Position numbers and translations under genes: made by a program
DNA from: Nocardioidaceae bacterium
GTDB taxonomy: Bacteria; Actinomycetota; Actinomycetes; Propionibacteriales; Nocardioidaceae
Length of the DNA stretch: 5,733 nt
Direction of reading: 5' to 3'
Assembly: GCA_025965395.1 (NCBI GenBank)
Contig: JAOPXA010000108.1
Span: forward strand, 1 to 5,733
In this document: positions 1 to 5,733 of the stretch, piece after piece
Position numbering within the stretch: the stretch's first letter is position 1
Layout: every line of letters starts with the position of its first letter
Notes under the pieces: generated by a model
The model's database searches: none
The model's input: the letters and a program-made list of their open reading frames with translations, nothing else
Told to the model about the DNA's origin: nothing

Positions 1-908
1 AACATGATCTCGTCCCAGCTGGGGACACGGCGGCGTTCGGGCTTCTTCTTGCGAGGCTCGTCCGGGGCTCCTGGTACGGAGTCGTTGACCGCAACGTCGT
101 GGGGCATCGCTTGGCTCGACTCTGACGCCGCCTGTTCCACTTCGGGGACCTCATCGAGCGTAGGGGTAGGGGCTCCCGCTTCGCTCTCGGCAAGGGAGAG
201 TTGCTCTTGGGCGCGTCGATCGCGTGCTTGCTTGATCGAGGTGACCGCTGCGTGTGTGGGCTGCGCTAGGGGGCTCAAGATGTCGTCAGGGTGCTCGGCG
301 ATGGCGTCAGCGATGGCCATCTCGGCTGAGAACGACGACGGGATATCGCCGACAAGCTCACGAGAGCGGTCACTGTCAGGCACGACGTAGCGGCCCTGGA
401 TGTCGTAGGTGTAGGTGACGGTCTCAGCGCCCTCGAAGGGCGTCAGCGAAACCGTCCATTTGCCGTCTTCGCGCTTCCAGGCATCCCACTGTGAGTTGTC
501 GATGCTGCGTCCGTCGATGCCGAGGCGCTCTGAGACGGCGACTCCAAGACGCACAGGAGCGCCCTCGGCGTGCTTGCGGCGCACGATAGTGCCCTGCGCG
601 CGTTCGGCGATATGCTCACGTTCGGCCACCACCGGGATGGCGTAGTTGCTGATCTGGTCGAGTGAGATGCCGCCGGAGTCGGCGACCTGTTGGGGACTCT
701 CGCCTCGACGAATTCGCGTCTGAATTTCGCGGGGTGTGAGGGGATTTTCCATCTGGATCTCCAACTGGCCAGAATCAGCCTTGTTGTGTCGTAGGGCAGC
801 CCTCATACGGCTGTCGATCAAGAGACTGAACTCGTCGCCGGTGTCGGGGTCGCGCACAACGAGCTTGCGCCCGTCCGTCGTCAGCCTGATCAGCCTGAGC
901 TCGCGCAT
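1..908 (-). CDS. sepH: Septation protein SepH (DUF3071), 3' end cut by the window edge
   Basis: SepH is an actinobacterial cell-division protein that binds FtsZ and promotes assembly of its filaments at septation sites, in the cytoplasm. I translated 302 codons from ATG 906-908 to the left edge without a stop. The N-terminus (MRELRLIRLTTDG) and the following residues form the typical DUF3071 domain. A helix-turn-helix-like stretch lies at about residues 57-98 (LTPREIQTRIRRGES, then QQVADSGGISLDQISNYAIP). A conserved W/Y-rich region follows at 140-175 (QWDAWKREDGKW, YTYDIQGRYVVPDSD). Residues 225-285 are a low-complexity Glu/Ala/Pro/Ser linker. The C-terminus has a basic patch (PRKKKPERRR, 285-294) and then VPSWDEIM, the hallmark SepH tail, so only a few residues should be missing. 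The start is fixed by a GGAGG ribosome-binding site 5 bases upstream. It lies 82 bp downstream of putA on the same strand, with no obvious functional link. The visible length is somewhat short for the family because the linker is short. Confidence 0.93.
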   Translation of the reverse strand, partial: MRELRLIRLTTDGRKLVVRDPDTGDEFSLLIDSRMRAALRHNKADSGQLEIQMENPLTPREIQTRIRRGESPQQVADSGGISLDQISNYAIPVVAEREHIAERAQGTIVRRKHAEGAPVRLGVAVSERLGIDGRSIDNSQWDAWKREDGKWTVSLTPFEGAETVTYTYDIQGRYVVPDSDRSRELVGDIPSSFSAEMAIADAIAEHPDDILSPLAQPTHAAVTSIKQARDRRAQEQLSLAESEAGAPTPTLDEVPEVEQAASESSQAMPHDVAVNDSVPGAPDEPRKKKPERRRVPSWDEIM

Positions 909-913
909 ACGTG

Positions 914-918
914 CCTCC
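914..918 (-). promoter_or_regulatory. Ribosome-binding site of sepH
   Basis: On the minus strand GGAGG lies 5 bases before the ATG at 906-908 (GGAGGCACGTATG). It is a near-ideal Shine-Dalgarno sequence at normal spacing and it decides the start codon. It contrasts with putA, which has no comparable site. Confidence 0.8.
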
Positions 919-938
919 GCATCGAATCTCTCAGTGCC

Positions 939-967
939 ATTGTCGCGTGTCAGGCTTGCAATTCCAA
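939..967 (-). promoter_or_regulatory. Possible sigma70-type promoter of sepH
   Basis: Read on the minus strand, TTGGAA (962-967) and GACAAT (939-944) are separated by exactly 17 bases. They fit the -35 (TTGACA) and -10 (TATAAT) patterns at 4 of 6 positions each. Transcription would start near 932, leaving a leader of about 24 bases that contains the GGAGG site. This is the only promoter-like pair I see in the 82-bp gap between putA and sepH. It is a sequence-only guess; short motifs like these arise by chance, although the location is right. Confidence 0.35.
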
Positions 968-990
968 CGAGACTCGCCGAAAGGAGTGGG

Positions 991-3900
991 CTAGGTCAAG
1001 AACCCATCGAATGTGTGGTCGAGGTTGCCGAACCGGTGCGCGGTGATCGAGACGGCTTGTTCGAGCAGAAAGGGCAGCATCTCGATGCGCCCAGCGTTGA
1101 CGACGGGATTGTCGTAGATGGCAATGTCGGGGTTGCCGCCCACGGCCATGGCGAGGGCGCGGGTGTCATCCCCAAGAACCCGGATGCGGGCATGCGGCAA
1201 CGTGGCGGCGCGGCGGATCCAGGACTCGTCGTCCTCGACAACGGCGTCGCTGCACACGGCAGCGAGGGGGTCCGGCACGGGATGTGCTGAACTCAGTGAG
1301 AAGCTCGCACCCGTACGGAGACCGGCAAGGACGACCCGCGCGAGGTCGACGACATTGCCCTCGGTCCCGAGACGAAGGACGACGGCCGTCGGGAGGTAGC
1401 GGAACACGTTGCGTTCGACGCCGAGGTCGGAGACATCGGTGCTGATGCCGAGTTCGCTCAGCCAGGTCAGGTCGTCGTCTGCTGCGATGTCGTCGAGTAG
1501 ATCGAGGTCGTCTTCCTCGAGGTGGCCCGTCAAGTCCTCGAGCAGGTTCAGGATGGGCTCGCTGAGCTTGTTCCGATCACTGACCTCGACGATCTCACTG
1601 GATTGCCACGAGCCTAGGTGGATGAGGTAGTTGGGACCTCCTGCCTTGGCTCCTGGACCCACGCTCGAACGTTTCCATCCGCCAAACGGCTGACGTTGGA
1701 CGATCGCTCCGGTGATGCCTCGGTTGACGTAGAGGTTGCCGGCTTGGACACCCTCAAGCCACTGGCCGAGCTCATCGGCGTCAAGGGTATGGATGCCAGC
1801 GGTGAGTCCGTAGGGGCTGGCGTTCTGCAATGCAATCGCCTCGGCGAGATTGCTCGCTCGCATGATGCCGAGAACGGGTCCGAAGAACTCGGTGAGGTGG
1901 AAATCACTGCCAGACCGCACACCGTCGCGCACTCCGGGACTCCACAAGCGCCCCGAGTCGTCGAGAGATTCGGGCTTCAGCAGCCACGACTCGCCTTCGC
2001 CTAGCTGCGTGAGGCCACGGAGCAGCTTGCCCTGGGGTGGCTCAATCACCGGCCCCATGACAGAGGTGGGGTCCTGCGGATAGCCGACGCGCTGCGAGGC
2101 GATGGCGTCGGTGAGCTGATCGACGAATCGCTGCGAATTACCGACCGAGCCGACGAGGATGACCAGGCTCGCTGCTGAGCACTTTTGACCGGCATGCCCG
2201 AATGCGCTCTTGGCGATGTCTGCAGCGGCAAGGTCGAAGTCAGCGCTCGGGGTGACCACGATGGCGTTCTTGCCACTCGTCTCGGCAAGGAGGTTCATCT
2301 CAGGCCGCCAGGACTTGAACAGCACGGCGGTGTCCCAGGCGCCCGTCAGAATCACCCGATCGACGAGTGGATGCGCGATGAGCTGTTGACCAAGCTCGTC
2401 CTCAGCGACATCGGCGTAGATCAAGACGTCGCGGGGTATGCCGGCCCGCCACAGTGCCTCGACGATCTCCGCCGCGCAGCGCCGTGCTTGGGGAGCCGGC
2501 TTGACGATGACGGCGCTTCCAGCGGCAAGCGCCGCGAGCATCGAACCGGCAGGAATGGCGACCGGAAAGTTCCACGGCGGGGCGATCACGGTGAGGCGCG
2601 ACGGTATGAACGTGGCGCCGTTGACGTAGTCGAGCTCTGCGGCAAGCTCGGCGTAATAGTGCGCGAAATCGATCGCTTCGCTGACCTCGACGTCGGCCTC
2701 GGCGATCGTCTTGCCCGTCTCGGATGCCATGACCTCGATCAGCTGGGCACGATGACTGGCCAGGCTCCCACCGGCGCGGTGGAGATACTCGTTGCGCTCC
2801 TCGCCACTCAGTGCTCCCCAAGCGTCTCCGGCGTCGTGCGTGCGCGCGATGAGCAGCTCCAGCGTCGCGGCGTTGGTCAGGGGTTCGAGCTGGGTTCCGA
2901 GGTCGCTCTCAGCGATGCGTTCGGTGATGGCGCGTGCCCAGGCCCTGTTGGCCGCAATCGATGGGTCGGTGTCAGGCGTGTTGTCGAACAGCTCGGGCTG
3001 GCTTGCGACATCTTCCATCGCGCGGTTCTGGCGCCGAAATGATGCGGGAGGGTCCGTGGCTATGAGATCCACAGACGCAAGAAAACGGTCCTTCTCACGG
3101 GCGAACAAGTCAGCATTCTCGGAGAGCTCGTAGACGGCGGACATGAAGTTGTCGCTGCTCGCATTCTCCTCGAGCCGACGGACGAGGTAGGAGATCGCGA
3201 CATCGAACTCACGCGGATGAACCACCGGTGTGTAGAGGATGAGCCCACCGACGTCGGTGCGCACCGCATGAGCCTGCGCCGAAGCCATACCGAGAAGCAT
3301 TTCGAAGTCCACACCGTCACGCACGCCACGCGCTCCGGCGAGCAGCCACGCGAAGGCCACGTCGAACAGGTTGTGCCCAGCGACGCCGAGGTGTACCGCA
3401 TCGATGTGCTCAGGCGTCATCGACCAGTCGAGGATGCGTTTGAAGTTGGCGTCGGTCTCGACCTTGCTGGGGAAGGGCGCCGGGGTCCACCCATGAAGCT
3501 TTGCCTCGACGTGCTCCATCGCCAGGTTGGCACCTTTGACAATGCGCACCTTGATCGGTGCGCCTCCCGCGAGCCTGCGTCGGGCTGCCCATTCCTGCAG
3601 GTCTTGCATCGCGTGGAACGCGTCCGGCAGGTATGCCTGAAGGACGATCCCTGCCTCTAGGTCCTTGAACTCTTCTTGATCGAGGATCTTGCGGAACACC
3701 GCCATCGTCAGGTCGAGATCCTTGAACTCCTCCATGTCGAGATTGATGAAGGTAGGCGTGCTCGTGCTGGCGGCGCGCGTGTAGAGCGGCACGAGTCGTT
3801 CGACGATGCGATCGACCGTCTCGTCGAAGGCCCAGACCGACAGCTGGGCTGCGATCGCTGAGACCTTGACCGAGACGTAACTCACGTCGTCTCGGTCGAG

Positions 3901-4410
3901 CAGAGCCAGGGTGCCTGCGCGGCGACGTTCGGCCTCGCGGTCTCCGAGCACCGCCTCACCAAGAAGGTTGATGTTGAGTCGTACGCCTTGGCCGGTGAGA
4001 CGACCGATGGCCTTGCCCAGCTGTTTCGGTCGGGCATCGATGATCAGGTGTCCGACCATCGTGCGCAGTGCTCGGCGCGCCACGGGCACCACGATGCCGG
4101 GCATCAGCGTTCCGAGACGACCGCCTAGGCGCAACGCAGTGCGCATGTGCCATGGCAAGAAACGTGGGATCTGCGTCGAAAGCTGTGCGAGGTTGCGCGC
4201 CGCGACGCGCGTGTCTTGCGGACGGATCACACGGTCGACGAACCCGATCGTGAAGTCAAGGCCGCGCTCGTCCTTCAGGAGTGCCGCAAGCCGCTGACCT
4301 GCAGGATCGACCTTTTTTGAAACAGATTCGGCCGTTTTGAGCCAGCGATCGACAAGCGCAACCGTTTCTTCTGCGAGGTGCAGAGGAATGGGTTCCGATG
4401 CCGAATTCAT
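991..4410 (-). CDS. putA: Bifunctional PutA: proline dehydrogenase / L-glutamate gamma-semialdehyde dehydrogenase (type B)
   Basis: This 1139-residue enzyme oxidises L-proline to glutamate. An FAD-dependent proline dehydrogenase half makes pyrroline-5-carboxylate, and an NAD-dependent aldehyde dehydrogenase half oxidises its open form. The N-terminal helical part and the dehydrogenase barrel cover about residues 1-445. Visible motifs are INLLGEAVLGD (147-157), KVRIVKGANLAMEH (287-300), GVAGHNLFD (342-350) and YLVRRLEEN (408-416). R411, R412 and E415 match the Arg-Arg and Glu proline-binding residues of E. coli PutA. A linker (about 450-500) leads to the aldehyde dehydrogenase (about 500-935), with APPWNFP (N614), VKP (K637), catalytic E710 (LLAETSGKN) and nucleophile C744 (GQKCSAAS). 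Residues 999-1139 match the non-catalytic C-terminal domain of type B PutA. There is no N-terminal ribbon-helix-helix domain, so self-repression is not expected. Start ATG lies 6 bases after the transporter's stop and has only a weak ribosome-binding site, which suggests translational coupling. All key residues are present. Confidence 0.95.
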   Translation of the reverse strand: MNSASEPIPLHLAEETVALVDRWLKTAESVSKKVDPAGQRLAALLKDERGLDFTIGFVDRVIRPQDTRVAARNLAQLSTQIPRFLPWHMRTALRLGGRLGTLMPGIVVPVARRALRTMVGHLIIDARPKQLGKAIGRLTGQGVRLNINLLGEAVLGDREAERRRAGTLALLDRDDVSYVSVKVSAIAAQLSVWAFDETVDRIVERLVPLYTRAASTSTPTFINLDMEEFKDLDLTMAVFRKILDQEEFKDLEAGIVLQAYLPDAFHAMQDLQEWAARRRLAGGAPIKVRIVKGANLAMEHVEAKLHGWTPAPFPSKVETDANFKRILDWSMTPEHIDAVHLGVAGHNLFDVAFAWLLAGARGVRDGVDFEMLLGMASAQAHAVRTDVGGLILYTPVVHPREFDVAISYLVRRLEENASSDNFMSAVYELSENADLFAREKDRFLASVDLIATDPPASFRRQNRAMEDVASQPELFDNTPDTDPSIAANRAWARAITERIAESDLGTQLEPLTNAATLELLIARTHDAGDAWGALSGEERNEYLHRAGGSLASHRAQLIEVMASETGKTIAEADVEVSEAIDFAHYYAELAAELDYVNGATFIPSRLTVIAPPWNFPVAIPAGSMLAALAAGSAVIVKPAPQARRCAAEIVEALWRAGIPRDVLIYADVAEDELGQQLIAHPLVDRVILTGAWDTAVLFKSWRPEMNLLAETSGKNAIVVTPSADFDLAAADIAKSAFGHAGQKCSAASLVILVGSVGNSQRFVDQLTDAIASQRVGYPQDPTSVMGPVIEPPQGKLLRGLTQLGEGESWLLKPESLDDSGRLWSPGVRDGVRSGSDFHLTEFFGPVLGIMRASNLAEAIALQNASPYGLTAGIHTLDADELGQWLEGVQAGNLYVNRGITGAIVQRQPFGGWKRSSVGPGAKAGGPNYLIHLGSWQSSEIVEVSDRNKLSEPILNLLEDLTGHLEEDDLDLLDDIAADDDLTWLSELGISTDVSDLGVERNVFRYLPTAVVLRLGTEGNVVDLARVVLAGLRTGASFSLSSAHPVPDPLAAVCSDAVVEDDESWIRRAATLPHARIRVLGDDTRALAMAVGGNPDIAIYDNPVVNAGRIEMLPFLLEQAVSITAHRFGNLDHTFDGFLT

Positions 4411-4416
4411 GGTGTC

Positions 4417-5619
4417 TCAGCGTAGCGCCGCAGGGTCACCGTGATGAGGCCGGATGGGTGGACGGATCGACCAGGCGACAAGGGCGGTGAAGGCGCCCGC
4501 AGCCAGGGGTACGAGGAAGGCGGACGAGGCTCCGTGATGGTCGACAGCCCACCCCGCTAGCGCTGCTCCTGGCGCCACGCCTGCAGCCAGGCCCGTGGTG
4601 GTCCACGCGATGCCCTCCGTGAGCCGAGACGGTGGCACGTGCTCCCCGATCAGGCTCATGGCGCCGATGAGCGACGGGGAGATCATGAACCCAGCGACGA
4701 ACATACCGAGCGACAAGAAGAAGACCGAGTCGAGATAGGCCAGAGGCACGAACGCGACCGCGAGCAACGAAGCGCTGATGCGCAGCTGTCGAAGTGGCGC
4801 CAAGGGCACCCTCAACGATCCGATGAGCAGCCCTGCGACGAGGCTGCCAGCCGCCCATATGGCCAGGATCACTCCGGCGAGACCGCGTTGCTCCGCTTCG
4901 CTTGCAAAGGCGACGACGACGATCTCCGTGGATCCGAAGAGCAGGCCTAGCCCCACGGAGGCCAGCATCACTGGCCCGAGAAGTCCCCATCCGAGTGGAG
5001 GTCGGGCGCCCTCGTCATGGCGTACGCGAGGTGGCTCGGTGCGGTGCTGCTTGGCGAGTGAGAACGTGCCGATGAACGCGGCGACGGCCGTGATGGCAAG
5101 TCCCAAGACGGGCGAGATCGTCGTTGCGACGAGCGTGATGATCACCGGGCCCACCATGAACACCAACTCGTCGACAACCGCCTCAAGGGCGTACGCCGTG
5201 TTGAGCTGGCGAGGCTCGGAAAGCAGGTGGGACCACCGCGCGCGGACCATCGAGCCGGCCTGGGGTGCGCCGATACCGGCAAGCGCAGCGGATAGGTGGG
5301 GGAGCGGCACGGCCCAGTCGGCCTTCACCGAGACGATCGTGAGCGTCATTCCGATCCCAAAGAGCAATCCGGCCGTGCGCAGGACGATTGCTTGCCCGCG
5401 CACGTCGCTCAGGCGGCCCTGGATGGGTGCACTGGCCGCAGAAGCGAGCACATACGCAGCGGTGATCGTGCCCGCCAGCCCGTAGGCGCCGGTCTGGTCG
5501 GAGACCAGGAGGACGATCCCGATGCCGGCCATCGAAAGGGGCAGGCGAGACACGAAAGCGGAGCTGGAGAAGGCCCTGGCCCCAGGCAGCGCGAGCACGT
5601 CGCGATACGAGTTGAGCAC
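4417..5619 (-). CDS. Major facilitator superfamily (MFS) transporter, 12 membrane segments
   Basis: This is a 400-residue inner-membrane secondary transporter; its substrate cannot be read from the sequence. About 12 hydrophobic segments are visible, near residues 22-40, 45-67, 77-95, 102-122, 145-167, 168-190, 210-232, 245-267, 279-297, 299-321, 335-359 and 363-385. A charged central loop lies at 191-208. The loop between segments 2 and 3 (GRLSDVRGQAIVLR, 68-81) is the MFS motif A, with its Gly, Asp and Arg positions. ALEAVVDELVFMVGP (144-158) resembles the segment 4/5 region of a widespread actinobacterial MFS group. I chose GTG 5617-5619 because AAGGA lies 5 bases upstream and the protein then begins LNSYRDVLALPG, as is usual in that group. 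The reading frame stays open upstream to ATG 5707-5709 and on to the window edge, but the extra residues are Arg-rich and unlike MFS proteins. It is the upstream partner of putA, 6 bp apart and very likely cotranscribed. Proline or amino-acid transport is possible but unproven, since dedicated proline permeases usually belong to other families (SSS/PutP, APC). Confidence 0.88.
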   Translation of the reverse strand: MLNSYRDVLALPGARAFSSSAFVSRLPLSMAGIGIVLLVSDQTGAYGLAGTITAAYVLASAASAPIQGRLSDVRGQAIVLRTAGLLFGIGMTLTIVSVKADWAVPLPHLSAALAGIGAPQAGSMVRARWSHLLSEPRQLNTAYALEAVVDELVFMVGPVIITLVATTISPVLGLAITAVAAFIGTFSLAKQHRTEPPRVRHDEGARPPLGWGLLGPVMLASVGLGLLFGSTEIVVVAFASEAEQRGLAGVILAIWAAGSLVAGLLIGSLRVPLAPLRQLRISASLLAVAFVPLAYLDSVFFLSLGMFVAGFMISPSLIGAMSLIGEHVPPSRLTEGIAWTTTGLAAGVAPGAALAGWAVDHHGASSAFLVPLAAGAFTALVAWSIRPPIRPHHGDPAALR

Positions 5620-5624
5620 GGAAT

Positions 5625-5629
5625 TCCTT
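5625..5629 (-). promoter_or_regulatory. Ribosome-binding site of the MFS gene
   Basis: On the minus strand AAGGA lies 5 bases before GTG 5617-5619 (GAAGGAATTCCGTG). It decides the start in favour of this GTG over the in-frame ATG at 5707-5709, where no such site is visible within the few bases available. Confidence 0.7.
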
Positions 5630-5670
5630 CGATGGAGAGCGGGTCGCCTGCGCCTGTCGGCGGCGAGTGA

Positions 5671-5676
5671 CAAACT
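5671..5676 (+). promoter_or_regulatory. Possible -10 box of a leaderless plus-strand transcript
   Basis: CAAACT resembles the TANNNT -10 consensus except at its first base. It is followed by exactly 6 bases (GAGCGT) before the ATG at 5683, so transcription could begin at or next to the start codon. No TTGACA-like -35 occurs 16-18 bases upstream, which keeps confidence low. The rest of 5620-5682 holds the transporter's ribosome-binding site and no clear minus-strand promoter. Confidence 0.25.
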
Positions 5677-5682
5677 GAGCGT

Positions 5683-5733
5683 ATGCCCCGAGAGCTCGAT
5701 GCACCGCAACGCCCTGCGCCCGACCTTCGTCCC
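5683..5733 (+). CDS. Possible start of a divergent gene, cut by the right edge; function unknown
   Basis: An ATG at 5683-5685 opens a frame that runs to the window edge without a stop (MPRELDAPQRPAPDLRP, 17 codons). No Shine-Dalgarno sequence precedes it. Instead, CAAACT at 5671-5676 ends 6 bases before the ATG, the arrangement expected of a leaderless actinobacterial gene whose -10 box sits just upstream of the start codon. No good -35 is visible. The orientation is divergent from the transporter-putA pair, where a regulator often sits, but 17 Pro/Arg-rich residues do not identify any family. The minus strand here is open as well, so this could be a chance frame. Confidence 0.35.
   Translation, partial: MPRELDAPQRPAPDLRP

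Noticed and set aside
4..645. Open frames on the plus strand (4-390 and 415-645) at the left edge
   Set aside because: The minus strand here encodes SepH with its N-terminal domain and its VPSWDEIM tail, so these are antisense shadows.
968..990. Possible terminator hairpin after putA (ACTC...GAGT around a GAAA/TTTC loop)
   Set aside because: The stem needs a two-base bulge, has only about five pairs, and no T run follows in the minus-strand direction.
2185..3042. A 285-codon open frame on the plus strand antisense to putA, and other long antisense frames such as 736-1290, 3217-3660 and 4778-5485
   Set aside because: They lie opposite genes with clear family motifs. Their translations have no recognisable domain and skewed Arg/Gly/Ser composition. 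High GC makes antisense frames long by default.
4403..4408. GAATTC palindrome at the putA start and again at 5621-5626 before the MFS gene, considered as a shared operator
   Set aside because: The six-base core is not extended by matching flanks at the two places, so there is no sign of a common binding site.
5645..5656. Tandem CGCCTG CGCCTG, considered as an operator or repeat
   Set aside because: There are only two 6-base units in GC-rich sequence, with no dyad symmetry and no further copies. Chance is the simpler explanation.
5668..5673. TTGTCA on the minus strand as a -35 box for the MFS gene
   Set aside because: No -10-like hexamer lies 16-18 bases downstream; the sequence there is CAGGCG/AGGCGA.
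5620..5709. A longer MFS protein starting at ATG 5707-5709
   Set aside because: The 30 extra residues are Arg-rich and unlike MFS N-termini, and a good ribosome-binding site precedes the GTG at 5617-5619 instead.

Overview
The window reads as an ordinary chromosomal segment of a high-GC Gram-positive bacterium (Actinomycetota). The strongest evidence is the left-hand gene, a clear SepH (DUF3071), a cell-division family restricted to actinobacteria. The roughly 60 % GC content, strong G/C preference at third codon positions and GTG start use agree with this. The style of the proteins suggests Micrococcales, possibly Microbacteriaceae, but that is inference from memory of the families and was not tested by a search.

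Layout, right to left, because the three main genes all lie on the minus strand. An MFS transporter (4417-5619) is followed after only 6 bp by a large bifunctional PutA (991-4410: proline dehydrogenase plus glutamate-semialdehyde dehydrogenase). After an 82-bp gap comes sepH (908 down to the left edge, lacking only its last few codons). At the right edge, a possible divergent plus-strand gene may begin at 5683 with a leaderless-type start, but only 17 codons are visible. The spaces between genes (909-990, 4411-4416, 5620-5682) are short. No gap exceeds 300 bases, and I see no RNA gene, insertion sequence, CRISPR array, attachment site or convincing terminator.

How the genes work together: the transporter and putA are almost certainly cotranscribed and probably translationally coupled, since putA has no good ribosome-binding site of its own. 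PutA oxidises proline to glutamate in two steps within one polypeptide. It carries the degenerate C-terminal aldehyde-dehydrogenase-like domain of 'type B' PutA proteins and lacks the N-terminal ribbon-helix-helix domain, so it should be an enzyme and not its own repressor. Whether the transporter handles proline or a related compound cannot be told from sequence. sepH has its own good ribosome-binding site and a plausible promoter in the 82-bp gap. It is probably a separate unit with a different job (FtsZ regulation), although no terminator clearly isolates it from putA.

I found no undescribed system. The findings below are modest: the C-terminal PutA domain and its acidic linker, the transporter-putA junction, possible read-through into sepH, an in-frame slippery heptamer near the putA start, and the putative leaderless gene at the right edge.
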